Source of the DNA: Clostridium neonatale
Lineage (GTDB): Bacteria; Bacillota; Clostridia; Clostridiales; Clostridiaceae
Reading direction: 5' to 3'
Assembly (NCBI RefSeq): GCF_001458595.1
Contig: NZ_LN890327.1
Location: 264,178 to 328,177, forward strand
Length of the DNA: 64,000 nucleotides
Shown here: positions 8,077-17,364 of the stretch, piece after piece
Layout of the letters: every line of letters starts with the position of its first letter
Numbering within the stretch: the stretch's first letter is position 1
The notes under the pieces: model-generated
Told to the model about the DNA's origin: nothing
What the model saw: only the letters and a program-made list of their open reading frames with translations
The model's database searches: none
Made by a program: the position numbers and the translations under genes

Positions 8077-9216
8077 ATGAGTAAACATGCATTATTATCT
8101 GCAAGTGCTTCTCATAGATGGCTTACTTGTACACCTGCGCCAGTGCTTGAAGCAAGTGTTAATGAAGAAACAAGTACTTTTGCAGAAGAAGGTACAGCTG
8201 CTCATGGCTTATCAGAATTTAAGATTAAGAAGTATCTAAAAATGAAATGCAAAAAGCCTAAAAGTGAATTTTATGATGATGAGATGGAAGAATTCACAAA
8301 TGTTTATGTGGATTATGTAACTGAGCTGATTATAAAAGTAAAACAAGCTTGTAAAGATCCACTCATTCTAATAGAGCAGAAATTAGATTTTTCAAATTAT
8401 GTTCCAGAAGGTTTTGGAACTGGAGATTTAGTTATAGTAGCAGATAAAACTATTTATATTGTGGATTTAAAGTATGGTAAAGGTGTACAAGTTATAGCAG
8501 AAAAAAATCCACAAATGATGCTATATGCATTAGGTGCACTTAACTTATTTGAAGCTTTGTATAACATTGAAAATATTAATATGACAATTGTACAGCCAAG
8601 ATTAGAGTCAATTTCAACTTATGAAATATCTGTAGATGAACTTATTAATTGGGCAGATACAGAATTAAAGCCTAAAGCAGAGCTTGCAATAAAAGGTGAG
8701 GGTGAATTTGTTCCTGGTGAGCATTGTAGATTTTGCAGAGTAAGAAAAACTTGTAGAGCAAGATCCGAAAGTCTTTTAGAACTTGCAAGATATGAATTTA
8801 AGATGCCAGCTTTACTTTGTGATTATGAAATTGAAGATGTATTAAGTTTATGTAATCAATTATCAAAATGGGCAGAGGACATATATTCATATGCAACAGA
8901 AAAAGCAGTTAATGAAGGGAAGAAATGGACTGGATTTAAATTGGTTGAAGGAAGATCAAATCGTAAATATTCTAATGAAAGTTTAGTTATAGAAACTGTA
9001 ACTGGTGCTGGATATGAAGAAAAAGATATTTATAAAAGGACACTTTTAGGAATTACAGAGATGGAAAAGTTATTAGGTAAAAAGAAATTTAATGATATAT
9101 TAGGAAGCTTTATTGAAAAGCCTAAAGGAAAAATAACATTAGTTTCAGAGTTTGATAAGAGAAAAGAAATAAATTTATTAGATACTGCAAAAGCAGAATT
9201 CAAGGAGGAATTATAA
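8077..9216 (+). CDS. DUF2800 Cas4/RecB-like nuclease
   Basis: A 379-aa PD-(D/E)xK nuclease of the DUF2800 family. D117 (GTGD) and D130-L-K132 (VDLKYGKG) match the catalytic D...(D/E)xK pattern. Cys217, Cys220 and Cys226 (HCRFCRVRKTC) resemble the Fe-S/zinc cluster of Cas4/AddB-type enzymes. It probably processes DNA ends during phage recombination or replication together with the DUF2815 protein next to it. The ATG at 8077, behind GAGGAA, is chosen over an upstream in-frame ATG that would overlap the previous gene. Confidence 0.85.
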   Translation: MSKHALLSASASHRWLTCTPAPVLEASVNEETSTFAEEGTAAHGLSEFKIKKYLKMKCKKPKSEFYDDEMEEFTNVYVDYVTELIIKVKQACKDPLILIEQKLDFSNYVPEGFGTGDLVIVADKTIYIVDLKYGKGVQVIAEKNPQMMLYALGALNLFEALYNIENINMTIVQPRLESISTYEISVDELINWADTELKPKAELAIKGEGEFVPGEHCRFCRVRKTCRARSESLLELARYEFKMPALLCDYEIEDVLSLCNQLSKWAEDIYSYATEKAVNEGKKWTGFKLVEGRSNRKYSNESLVIETVTGAGYEEKDIYKRTLLGITEMEKLLGKKKFNDILGSFIEKPKGKITLVSEFDKRKEINLLDTAKAEFKEEL

Positions 9217-9756
9217 ATGGTAGGTAACAAAACAAAGGTAATTACAGGAGTAGTTAGATTTAGTTATGCAAATGTATGGGAGCCAAAATCAATAAATGGT
9301 AGTGATGAAAAGTACAGTGTTTCATTGATCATTCCTAAAAATGATACTAATACTATTCAAGAAATTAAAGATGCAGTTGAAGTTGCAAAGCAAGAAGGTA
9401 AATCAAAATTTGGTGGTAAGATACCAGCCAATTTAAAACTTCCACTTAGAGATGGAGACATAGAAAGACCTGAAGATGAAGCTTATAAAGACAGCTATTT
9501 TGTAAATGCAAATAGTAAGGATAGACCACAAATTGTGGACAAGAGTGTTAAACCAATATTAGATCAAAGTGAAGTATATTCAGGATGTTATGGTAGAGTG
9601 TCAATTACCTTTTATGCATTTAACAGTAATGGAAATAAAGGAATAGCATGTGGCCTTGGAAATATCCAAAAGATAAAAGATGGAGAGCCTTTAAGTGGTC
9701 GATCAAGTGCAAGTGATGACTTTATAACTGAAGAAGATGATGACTTTTTAAGCTAA
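9217..9756 (+). CDS. DUF2815 family protein (probable ssDNA-binding)
   Basis: A 179-aa protein with the DUF2815 pattern: N-terminal VRFSYANVWEPK, a central KIPANLKLPLRDGD, a GCYGRVSITFYAFN strand, and a highly acidic tail ending in EEDDDFLS. The OB-fold-like beta content and acidic tail recall single-strand DNA-binding proteins. It follows the nuclease gene without a gap (AAGGAGG inside the previous gene), so the pair is co-translated and likely works in recombination. Confidence 0.8.
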   Translation: MVGNKTKVITGVVRFSYANVWEPKSINGSDEKYSVSLIIPKNDTNTIQEIKDAVEVAKQEGKSKFGGKIPANLKLPLRDGDIERPEDEAYKDSYFVNANSKDRPQIVDKSVKPILDQSEVYSGCYGRVSITFYAFNSNGNKGIACGLGNIQKIKDGEPLSGRSSASDDFITEEDDDFLS

Positions 9757-9809
9757 GAAATATTGAGGTGGTGTAATAAAGCCATCACCTCACCACTTGG
9801 AGGAATAAT

Positions 9810-11750
9810 ATGAGGCGAACATTATCTTTAGATTTAGAAACTTATTCTGATGTAGATTTAGTTAAATGTGGAGTTTATGCATATGTAAATAGTCCTAACT
9901 TTGAAATATTACTAATGGCATATTGTTTTGATAATGAGAAAGTAAAAATAATTGATTTAGCATTACGTGAGATTATACCAAAAGAAGTTAAAGAAGCAAT
10001 ATTAAGTGATGAGGTTATGAAGACAGCTTTTAATGCTAATTTTGAAAGAACATGCTTAAGTAAATATTTAGGTATTAATTTAAAAGCAGATACATGGTGC
10101 TGCAGTGCAGTTCAAGCTTCGATGTTAGCATTACCACCTAGCCTTGAAGGTGTAGGAGAAGTTCTTGGACTTAATAATAAGAAAATGAAAGAAGGAAAAG
10201 AGCTTATAAAATATTTCTGCTATCCTTGTAAAACTACAAAAATTAATGGAAATAGAACTAGAAACTTACCAGTACATGACTTAGAGAAGTGGAAGATATT
10301 TAAGAGTTATTGCATCAGAGATGTTGAGGCTGAAAGTGAAATAAGAAATAAGCTTAAAAATCATCAAATAACTGAGAAAGAAATGGAATTATATAGATTA
10401 GACCAAAGCATAAATGATAGAGGAATTTTAGTAGATATGAATTTAGTAAAAAAAGCAATAGCTTGTGATAAACAGTTTATAGTAACAGCAACAGAAAGAG
10501 CATATGAACTTACAGGTCTTGAAAATCCAAATTCAGTGGCACAGCTTAAAGGATGGCTTAGAGATAGAGGGATAACTATTGAAAGTCTTTCAAAAAAAGA
10601 CGTATCAAATTTAGTAACAGAATGTGATGAGGAAATAGAACAAGTATTAAAATTAAGACTACTTATGTCTAAAACCTCAGTTAAAAAATATGAGGCGATA
10701 GAAAGGTCAGTATGTTCTGATGGCAGAGTGCATGGGTTGTTTCAGTTTTACGGCGCAAATCGCACAGGGAGATGGGCAGGTAGATTAGTACAAGTGCAGA
10801 ATCTTCCTCAAAATCATATTAAGGATTTAGAACTTGCAAGAAATATTGTGAAGAATGGAACATTAGAGGAATTAGAAATGTTTTATGAAAGTACACCAAA
10901 GATTTTATCAGAGCTTATAAGGACAGCATTTATACCTAAAGCAGGATGCAGATTTATAGTAGCAGATTTTTCTGCCATTGAAGCTAGAGTTTTAGCATAC
11001 CTTGCAGGTGAAAAGTGGAGATTAGATGTGTTTAAAACACATGGGAAAATATATGAAGCTTCAGCTAGTGCTATGTTTCATGTACCAATTGATCAAATAA
11101 AAAAGGGCTCTGAATTAAGACGAAAAGGTAAAATAGCAGAACTAGCATTAGGCTATGGTGGAAGTACAGGAGCTTTAATTTCAATGGGAGCCTTAGAAAT
11201 GGGGCTTAAGGAAGAAGAATTAAAACCATTAGTTACGGCTTGGAGAAATACAAATCCTAATATAACTAAGTTTTGGTGGGAGGTAGATAAAGCTGCAATA
11301 ACTTCGGTTAAAGAGAAAAGCATAATTAAAGTAGGCAGGATAGAATTTAAGTATTGTGGTGGAATACTTTTTATAAAATTACCTTCAGGCAGAAAGTTAT
11401 CATATATTAAGCCAAGGCTGCAAATTAATAAATTTGAAAGAGAAGGATTATCATATGAAGGTATTACTGAAAGTAAAAAGTGGGGAAGAATTGAAACTTA
11501 TGGCCCAAAACTTGTGGAAAATATAGTTCAAGCTGTTGCAAGAGATTTACTTGCAGAAGCAATGTTGAGACTTGATAAAGCTGGATATGAAATTGTTATG
11601 CATGTCCATGATGAAGTTGTTATTGAAGCATCTATCAATAAAGGTTCATTAAATGAAGTGTATGAAATTATGAGTGTGAGTCCAAAATGGGCAGAGGGTT
11701 TATGTTTAAGAGCTGATGGGTATGAGTGTAGTTATTACAAAAAAGACTAG
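9810..11750 (+). CDS. phage A-family DNA polymerase
   Basis: A 646-aa DNA polymerase I-type enzyme. The N-terminal 3'-5' exonuclease has D8-x-E10 (SLDLETYSD) and CIRDVEAE near residue 170. The polymerase domain contains the RTGRWAGRLVQVQNLPQN segment, motif A DFSAIEAR with D386, the O-helix lysine region (RRKGKIAELALGYGG) and motif C HVHDEVV with D601. There is no 5'-3' exonuclease domain, as usual for phage enzymes. It should replicate the phage genome. GGAGGAATAAT precedes the ATG. Confidence 0.93.
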   Translation: MRRTLSLDLETYSDVDLVKCGVYAYVNSPNFEILLMAYCFDNEKVKIIDLALREIIPKEVKEAILSDEVMKTAFNANFERTCLSKYLGINLKADTWCCSAVQASMLALPPSLEGVGEVLGLNNKKMKEGKELIKYFCYPCKTTKINGNRTRNLPVHDLEKWKIFKSYCIRDVEAESEIRNKLKNHQITEKEMELYRLDQSINDRGILVDMNLVKKAIACDKQFIVTATERAYELTGLENPNSVAQLKGWLRDRGITIESLSKKDVSNLVTECDEEIEQVLKLRLLMSKTSVKKYEAIERSVCSDGRVHGLFQFYGANRTGRWAGRLVQVQNLPQNHIKDLELARNIVKNGTLEELEMFYESTPKILSELIRTAFIPKAGCRFIVADFSAIEARVLAYLAGEKWRLDVFKTHGKIYEASASAMFHVPIDQIKKGSELRRKGKIAELALGYGGSTGALISMGALEMGLKEEELKPLVTAWRNTNPNITKFWWEVDKAAITSVKEKSIIKVGRIEFKYCGGILFIKLPSGRKLSYIKPRLQINKFEREGLSYEGITESKKWGRIETYGPKLVENIVQAVARDLLAEAMLRLDKAGYEIVMHVHDEVVIEASINKGSLNEVYEIMSVSPKWAEGLCLRADGYECSYYKKD

Positions 11751-11764
11751 AGAGGGGAAAAAAT

Positions 11765-12325
11765 ATGGTTAGTAATGAAGAACTTTTTATGACTGGTGAT
11801 ATAGATACTTTATATAAAAGAAACAAACGACTTATGTTTTATATAGCAAATAAGTTTTTTAATTTTAATTTAGAGTATGAGGAACTTATTGGTTGTGGTG
11901 ATATAGCTTTTGCTAAAGCCGCAAAAATATTTGATCCAAATAAAAGTAAATGGGCAACATTTTTTAGCAAAGTTATGGTAAATGAGATACTGATATTAAA
12001 TCGTAAAATTTTAAAGCAGGTAGAAACTATTTCATTGGAAACAGCAATATGTGAGGAACATGATCAAGATATGCTAATTCTTCAAGATGTTATTCCATCT
12101 ATATCTAATACTATGGATGAAGCAATAAATTTGATTGTAAATGAAGAAATTTTTATGTTAATAAGCAAGTTATCACCAGTAAAGCGAGAAATTTTAAGAC
12201 TACATTTAATTGGAACAAAACAGAAGGATATTGGTGTAGCTCTAAATTTAAGTCAATCATATGTTGGTAGACTTATTAAGAAAATATGCGAAGAAATAAA
12301 AATTTCTTATGAAAAAGGTGCTTAG
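11765..12325 (+). CDS. sigma-70 family RNA polymerase sigma factor
   Basis: A 186-aa alternative sigma factor. Region 2 spans about residues 15-85 (EYEELIGCGDIAFAKAAKIF; then KWATFFSKVMVNEI). Region 4 lies at about 133-180 (LSPVKREILRLHLIGTKQKD and the recognition helix NLSQSYVGRLIKKI). It is smaller than housekeeping sigma, with a degenerate region 3. Encoded inside the replication module, it probably directs middle or late phage promoters. It is the second of three sigma-like regulators in this prophage. Confidence 0.85.
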   Translation: MVSNEELFMTGDIDTLYKRNKRLMFYIANKFFNFNLEYEELIGCGDIAFAKAAKIFDPNKSKWATFFSKVMVNEILILNRKILKQVETISLETAICEEHDQDMLILQDVIPSISNTMDEAINLIVNEEIFMLISKLSPVKREILRLHLIGTKQKDIGVALNLSQSYVGRLIKKICEEIKISYEKGA

Positions 12326-12354
12326 TAAATTAAAAGACTAGGAGAGTGATTTTA

Positions 12355-14709
12355 GTGATAATAAGTGTTGCAAATAGCAGAACTTCAAAGCAGTTAAAAG
12401 GTATGGATATTACTTGGAATGAATTTATAAATAAAGTTCAAAACACAATAAGAACTTCAGAAACAATTGAAGAATATAAAAAGTTTTCAAAGTTAAAACA
12501 AGATTCAATAAAAGATGTTGGAGGCTTTGTTGCTGGAAAACTTAAAGATGGTAAACGAAAAAATGGATATGTTGAATATAGAACAATGCTAACTCTCGAT
12601 ATGGATTATGCAGAACATGAAGTATGGGAACAAATATCTATGTTTTATGATTTTACATGTTGCATATACTCCACTCATAAACACATCAAAGATAAACCAC
12701 GTCTTAGATTAATTATTCCTTTAGCAAGAAGTATAAACTCTGATGAATATTGTGCAATTGCTAGAATGGTAGCTTCAGATATTGGAATAGAACAATTTGA
12801 CGACACTACCTATGAGCCAGCAAGGTTAATGTATTGGCCGTCAACATCGGTAGATGGAGAATTTGTATTTGAAAAGCAAGAAGGAATATTGTTAGATCCT
12901 GATAAGATACTTTCAAGATATGAAAAGTGGCATGATAGCAGTAAATGGCCAGTGTCATCAAGAGAAAGAAAAATAGTAAAAAACACTATTACAAATCAAG
13001 CAGATCCTTTACAGAAAGAAGGAATGATAGGTGCATTTTGTAGAGTATATTCAATTACAGAAGTTATTGATAAGTTTCTAAATGATATTTATAAGCCAAG
13101 CATAATTGATGGAAGATATGATTATGTTCCAGCTGATTCAAGTGCTGGTGTACTTATTTATGATGATAAATTTGTATATTCACACCATGCTACAGATCCA
13201 GCTTGTAATAAATTATGTAATTCATTTGACTTGGTCAGAATTCATAAATTTGGACAACTTGATGTAAAGGCAGATGAAGATATACCACCTTCAAAACTTC
13301 CATCCTTTAAAGCAATGCAAGAATTTTGTATAGGTGATGTAAATGTAAAAAAGAACTTAGCAAAAGAACGAATAGAGCAAGCAAATAAAGAATTTAAAGC
13401 TGAAGATGAAAACTGGCAAGAAAATCTTTCAATAAACAAGAATGGACAAATTAAAGATAATCTTCAAAATTTAGTTCTTATCATGAAGAATGATGAAAAC
13501 TTAGAAGGAATAGCTTATAACCAACATTGCGACAGTATTGATGTTAAAGGTAATTTACCTTGGAAGCAGATAAAAAGTGGATGGAGTGACTCAGATATGT
13601 CGGCTCTTAAAGTGTATTTTGATAGAGCTTATAGCATATGGTCACCAACAAAGTTAAAAGAAGCATTAATAGCAGTTGCAGCAGAGAGAGCATACCATCC
13701 AATAAAAGAATATTTAAATACATTACCAGATTGGGATGGAATAGAGAGATTGAATAATTTGTTAATTGATTATTTAGGAGCACAAGATAATGAATATTCA
13801 AAAGCAGTTATTAGAAAAACACTTGTAGCAGCAGTAGCTAGAATTTATGAGCCAGGGACTAAATTTGATAGTGTATTAATACTTAATGGACCCCAAGGAA
13901 TAGGAAAAAGCACTTTTTTTGCAAAACTTGCGACTTCATGGTTTTCTGATAGCTTAACAATAACAGATATGAGAGATAAAGCAGCAGCAGAAAAATTACA
14001 GGGATATTGGCTTTTAGAACTTGGAGAATTAGCTGGAATAAGGAAAACGGATGTAGAAACTGTAAAATCTTTTGTTTCAAGAACTGATGATAAGTATCGC
14101 GCAAGCTATGGAGTTAATGTTGAGAGTCATCCAAGACAGTGTGTAATAGTTGGGAGTACCAATAGTGAAAGTGGATTTCTAAGGGATATAACAGGAAATC
14201 GTAGATTTTGGCCTGTTAGAGTTAGTGGCGAGAGCATAAAAAAAGCCTGGGAACTTAATGATGTAGATCAAATTTGGGCTGAAGCAGTGTGTGTGTATAG
14301 AAAGGGTGAAGATTTATTCTTAAATGGAAATGAAGCACAAATAGCTATTTCAGAGCAGGCAAATGCTATGGAAAGTGATGATCGCGAGGGACTAGTGCGT
14401 GAATATCTTGAAAAACTATTGCCTGAAAATTGGCAGACTATGGATTTATATGAACGTAGAAACTTTTTAAATGGTGGAGAGTTTGAAAATGCACCAATTG
14501 GAGCTGAGAAGCGTAAGATTGTTTGTCCTATGGAAATTTGGTGTGAATGCTTTGGAAAGGATTCTGCTAATATTAAGAAATCTGATTCTTATGAAATAAC
14601 TGCAATAATGGCTAGAATTGAAAATTGGAAACCATATGATGGAACGAAAAGTGGGACAACAAGATTTCATATTTATAATAAGCAAAGAGCATTTATGAGA
14701 GTGGAATGA
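12355..14709 (+). CDS. VapE-family primase-helicase
   Basis: A 784-aa virulence-associated E-type protein. The N-terminal primase-like part contains LDMDYAEHEVWEQ and the helicase has Walker A GPQGIGKST at residues 512-520. A Walker B-like LELGELAG and sensor GSTNSESGFLRD follow, then RRFWPVRV. It is expected to unwind and prime phage DNA next to its own polymerase. The GTG at 12355 is chosen because GGAG lies 10 bp upstream; another GTG at 12346 overlaps the ribosome site. Confidence 0.9.
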   Translation: MIISVANSRTSKQLKGMDITWNEFINKVQNTIRTSETIEEYKKFSKLKQDSIKDVGGFVAGKLKDGKRKNGYVEYRTMLTLDMDYAEHEVWEQISMFYDFTCCIYSTHKHIKDKPRLRLIIPLARSINSDEYCAIARMVASDIGIEQFDDTTYEPARLMYWPSTSVDGEFVFEKQEGILLDPDKILSRYEKWHDSSKWPVSSRERKIVKNTITNQADPLQKEGMIGAFCRVYSITEVIDKFLNDIYKPSIIDGRYDYVPADSSAGVLIYDDKFVYSHHATDPACNKLCNSFDLVRIHKFGQLDVKADEDIPPSKLPSFKAMQEFCIGDVNVKKNLAKERIEQANKEFKAEDENWQENLSINKNGQIKDNLQNLVLIMKNDENLEGIAYNQHCDSIDVKGNLPWKQIKSGWSDSDMSALKVYFDRAYSIWSPTKLKEALIAVAAERAYHPIKEYLNTLPDWDGIERLNNLLIDYLGAQDNEYSKAVIRKTLVAAVARIYEPGTKFDSVLILNGPQGIGKSTFFAKLATSWFSDSLTITDMRDKAAAEKLQGYWLLELGELAGIRKTDVETVKSFVSRTDDKYRASYGVNVESHPRQCVIVGSTNSESGFLRDITGNRRFWPVRVSGESIKKAWELNDVDQIWAEAVCVYRKGEDLFLNGNEAQIAISEQANAMESDDREGLVREYLEKLLPENWQTMDLYERRNFLNGGEFENAPIGAEKRKIVCPMEIWCECFGKDSANIKKSDSYEITAIMARIENWKPYDGTKSGTTRFHIYNKQRAFMRVE

Positions 14710-14771
14710 GAAATTATAACAAGAAAAGTTTATTCCAACATAAGCAGGAACAAATGGAATGAGCCGCTAGG

Positions 14772-14951
14772 TTGTACCAAAGTATAGTTCCAGTAAAGAA
14801 GTAAGTTATAATGCCTGTTTTGGTTATATTATGGAACAAGGTACAAGAGTGTCTATTTAGATAAATAATAATAAATAAGTAGTATATATCATGTAATACA
14901 TGATATAAGGCGCGATAGAGTTTTTAATACCTTTGTTCCACTTCTTGTACC
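14772..14951. repeat. TTGTACC / GTTCCA motif cluster
   Basis: In the 266-bp gap after VapE the motif pair TTGTACC + GTTCCA occurs at 14772-14792. It appears inverted as TGGAAC + GGTACAA at 14832-14846 and again as TTCCA + TTGTACC at 14936-14951. The gap has no gene with a ribosome site. It could hold operator sites, or be the decayed 3' end of the VapE coding region. Confidence 0.45.
14885..14907. promoter_or_regulatory. 23-bp palindrome, operator-like
   Basis: Perfect inverted repeat: TATATCATGTA, one central A, TACATGATATA. It lies 68 bp upstream of the next gene and has no T tract, so an operator is more likely than a terminator. Confidence 0.5.
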
Positions 14952-14975
14952 ACAATAAATTAGAGGAGAGATTTC

Positions 14976-15191
14976 ATGGAAAATGTTATAGAAAATATAT
15001 TAAAAAATGATTTTGTAGAATATACAAAAGTTTATGAAATAGCGGCACTTCATGGAATGACTAAAAAAGAAGTTAAAAATATAAAAGAAAAATTAGGTGT
15101 AAAAACAGTGACATTAGTCAATGGAGAGGAAAGGTTATGGCTATGGTATATTCCGAAAAATATTTGGAACAGATATTTACCAAAGAAGTAA
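14976..15191 (+). CDS. small DNA-binding-like phage protein
   Basis: A 71-aa protein behind AGAGGAGAG. The segment YEIAALHGMTKKEVKNIKEK suggests a helix-turn-helix. The C-terminus is aromatic (ERLWLWYIPKNIWNRYL). Its last 55 bp overlap the VRR-NUC gene in another frame. Similar short proteins precede VRR-NUC genes in Firmicute phages. The precise role is unknown. Confidence 0.6.
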   Translation: MENVIENILKNDFVEYTKVYEIAALHGMTKKEVKNIKEKLGVKTVTLVNGEERLWLWYIPKNIWNRYLPKK

Positions 15192-15430
15192 AAAAACATG
15201 GTGGTATGGCACTGAAATTTATATCACCTGGAATGTTAGGAGTTCCAGATAGAATTGTTTTAATGAAAAATGGAAAGATTGCTTTTGTAGAACTTAAGGC
15301 ACCAGGGAAAAAGTTAAGGTTAATTCAAGAAAAGAGAAAATTACAATTAGAGAATTTAGGTTTCAGAGTTTATGTTATAGACAACATTGAAGTTATAGGA
15401 GTTGTTATAGATGAAATTGAAAAAAGCTGA
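15137..15430 (+). CDS. VRR-NUC domain nuclease
   Basis: A 97-aa single-domain nuclease. The VRR-NUC catalytic pattern is visible: GVPDRIVLM (Asp) followed by FVELKAPGKK (ExK), with an N-terminal helix carrying a conserved E. These act as structure-specific (for example Holliday junction) nucleases. The gene overlaps the small gene before it and the SNF2 helicase after it (20 bp), a conserved phage trio. GGAGAGGAAAGG lies before the ATG. Confidence 0.85.
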   Translation: MAMVYSEKYLEQIFTKEVKKHGGMALKFISPGMLGVPDRIVLMKNGKIAFVELKAPGKKLRLIQEKRKLQLENLGFRVYVIDNIEVIGVVIDEIEKS

Positions 15431-16763
15431 TATGCATGATTATCAAAATTATTGTGTTCAAAAGCTTATAGAGAATAGCGTATTTGCATTACTTTTAGAT
15501 ATGGGATTAGGCAAAAGTATAATTACTTTAACTGCAATAGCAGAACTTATGCATAACTATTTTGAAGTTTCAAAAGTTCTTATAATAGCACCACTTAGAG
15601 TTGCTAGAGATACTTGGAGTAATGAATGTGAAAAATGGGATCATTTAAAAGACATTAAGATATCTAAAATACTTGGAACTGTTGAAGAAAGAAAAACAGC
15701 GATATATAAAATAGCAGATATTTATATTATAAATCGTGAAAATATAGAGTGGCTTATTGAAAATTGTATTTGGGATTTTGATATGGTTGTAATTGATGAA
15801 CTTAGTTCTTTTAAGTCTTACAAATCAAAAAGGTTTAAAGCTTTAAGAAAAGTGAGGCCTGAAATAAAAAGAATAGTAGGACTTACTGGAACGCCAGCAC
15901 CAAATAGTCTTATGGATTTATGGGCAGAAATTAATATTTTAGATATGGGAGAAAGACTTGGAAGGTTTATTGGTAGATATAGAGATATGTATTTTATGCC
16001 AGACAAAAGAAATGGACAAATAGTCTTTTCATATAAGCTTAAAGAAAACGCAGAAGATGATATTTATAAAAAGATTTCTGATATTTGTATAAGTATGAAA
16101 GCTTGTGATTATTTAAAAATGCCAAAATGTGTGTTTAATAAAGTTGAAGTTTATATGAATGAAAAAGAAGCTATGCTATATAAGAAACTAGAGGATGATA
16201 TGATACTCCAATTTAAAGATGGAGATATAGATGCAGTAAATGCAGCAGCGCTTTCTAATAAACTTCTTCAATTAGCAAATGGAGCAGTCTATGATGAAAA
16301 TTCAAAAGTAAAAGTAATTCATGATAGAAAGCTTGAAGCATTAGAAGATTTAATTGAAAGTGCAAATGGTAAAAGTGTTCTTGTATTTTATGCATATAAA
16401 CATGATAAAGAAAGAATGATTAAAAGGTTTAAAGCAGGAGAAATAAATACTTCAGAAGATATAAATTTATGGAATAGTGGAAAAATGAAAATAGCAATAG
16501 CACATCCAGCATCAACAGGACATGGACTCAATTTACAAGCTGGCGGATCTATAATAATATGGTTTGGCTTAACTTGGAGTTTAGAATTATATGAACAAGC
16601 TAATGCAAGACTTTATAGACAAGGTCAAAAAGAAACAGTTGTTATTCATCATATTATTTGCAAACGAACTATAGATGAGCAAGTAGTGAAGGCACTTGAG
16701 AAAAAGCAAATAGGACAAAATGAATTGATAAATGCTGTTAAAGCGAGGATTGGGAGGAATTAA
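15411..16763 (+). CDS. SNF2/DEAD-type phage helicase
   Basis: A 450-aa superfamily 2 helicase. Walker A is MGLGKS (K35), motif II is DELS (D129, E130), motif III is GLTGTPAPN, and motifs V/VI lie in STGHGLNLQAGG and QANARLYRQGQ. This is the compact SNF2-like form without extra chromatin-type domains. With VRR-NUC and VapE it forms the recombination and replication set. It overlaps the VRR-NUC gene by 20 bp. ATG at 15411, behind GGAG. Confidence 0.9.
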   Translation: MKLKKADMHDYQNYCVQKLIENSVFALLLDMGLGKSIITLTAIAELMHNYFEVSKVLIIAPLRVARDTWSNECEKWDHLKDIKISKILGTVEERKTAIYKIADIYIINRENIEWLIENCIWDFDMVVIDELSSFKSYKSKRFKALRKVRPEIKRIVGLTGTPAPNSLMDLWAEINILDMGERLGRFIGRYRDMYFMPDKRNGQIVFSYKLKENAEDDIYKKISDICISMKACDYLKMPKCVFNKVEVYMNEKEAMLYKKLEDDMILQFKDGDIDAVNAAALSNKLLQLANGAVYDENSKVKVIHDRKLEALEDLIESANGKSVLVFYAYKHDKERMIKRFKAGEINTSEDINLWNSGKMKIAIAHPASTGHGLNLQAGGSIIIWFGLTWSLELYEQANARLYRQGQKETVVIHHIICKRTIDEQVVKALEKKQIGQNELINAVKARIGRN

Positions 16764-16765
16764 TA

Positions 16766-17134
16766 ATGAAAATTTATAGAAATAGTATTATAATGGTCAG
16801 CTTTGGAGAAAATCAAGGTTCAGTTCAAAAGGGAATAAGACCAGCAGTTGTAATTCAAAATGATTTAGGAAATAAACATTCAACTACAACAATAGTAGCG
16901 CCTATAACAGGGAGAATAAAAAAAGCACTCCCAACACATCAGGAATTATTATCAAAAGATTATTGCTGTTTAAAATGTGATAGTACAATATTAGGTGAGC
17001 AGATTTTAACAATATCGAAAGATCAAATTTTAGATATTATTGGACAACTTAAGGAAAAAGATGAAGAGAAATTAAATGAAATATTATCAGTAAGTATGAA
17101 CATAAATACCATGGTTAGGAGAAATATAATATGA
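16766..17134 (+). CDS. PemK/MazF-family toxin-like protein
   Basis: A 122-aa protein with the MazF/PemK fold: IIMVSFGENQGSVQKGIRPA (loop and RPAVV strand), IVAPITGRIKK and CDSTILGEQILTISKDQI. In the family these cut mRNA at short motifs. No antitoxin-like gene is adjacent: upstream is the helicase (2-bp gap, GGGAGG) and downstream a Cys-rich protein that overlaps by 4 bp. It may be a phage host-takeover RNase or may have lost its antitoxin. The 77-aa neighbour is an untested candidate antidote. Confidence 0.8.
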   Translation: MKIYRNSIIMVSFGENQGSVQKGIRPAVVIQNDLGNKHSTTTIVAPITGRIKKALPTHQELLSKDYCCLKCDSTILGEQILTISKDQILDIIGQLKEKDEEKLNEILSVSMNINTMVRRNII

Positions 17135-17364
17135 ATATAGATAATAATTGTATATACTGTAACAAGTATAATAAATGTGTTATATTAACTGTTAAAAAGT
17201 GCATTGGAGAAAAATGTACTTTTAGTAAGAGTGAGGAACAACAAGAACATTTAATTATGGTTACAAATGAAAGATTAAATAGCTTAAGTTCCAAAAAGCA
17301 AAATCATATAGCAGATAAATATTATGGAGGTAAAATGCCATGGTTAAAAGGTGGTGAAGAATAA
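17131..17364 (+). CDS. small cysteine-rich phage protein
   Basis: A 77-aa protein with six cysteines in the first 30 residues (CIYCNKYNKC, then KKCIGEKC), suggesting one or two zinc-binding knuckles. The C-terminus is basic (KQNHIADKYYGGKMPWLKGG). It overlaps the MazF-like gene by 4 bp and the next gene by 1 bp. It could bind nucleic acid or modulate the toxin; neither is shown. Confidence 0.6.
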   Translation: MNIDNNCIYCNKYNKCVILTVKKCIGEKCTFSKSEEQQEHLIMVTNERLNSLSSKKQNHIADKYYGGKMPWLKGGEE

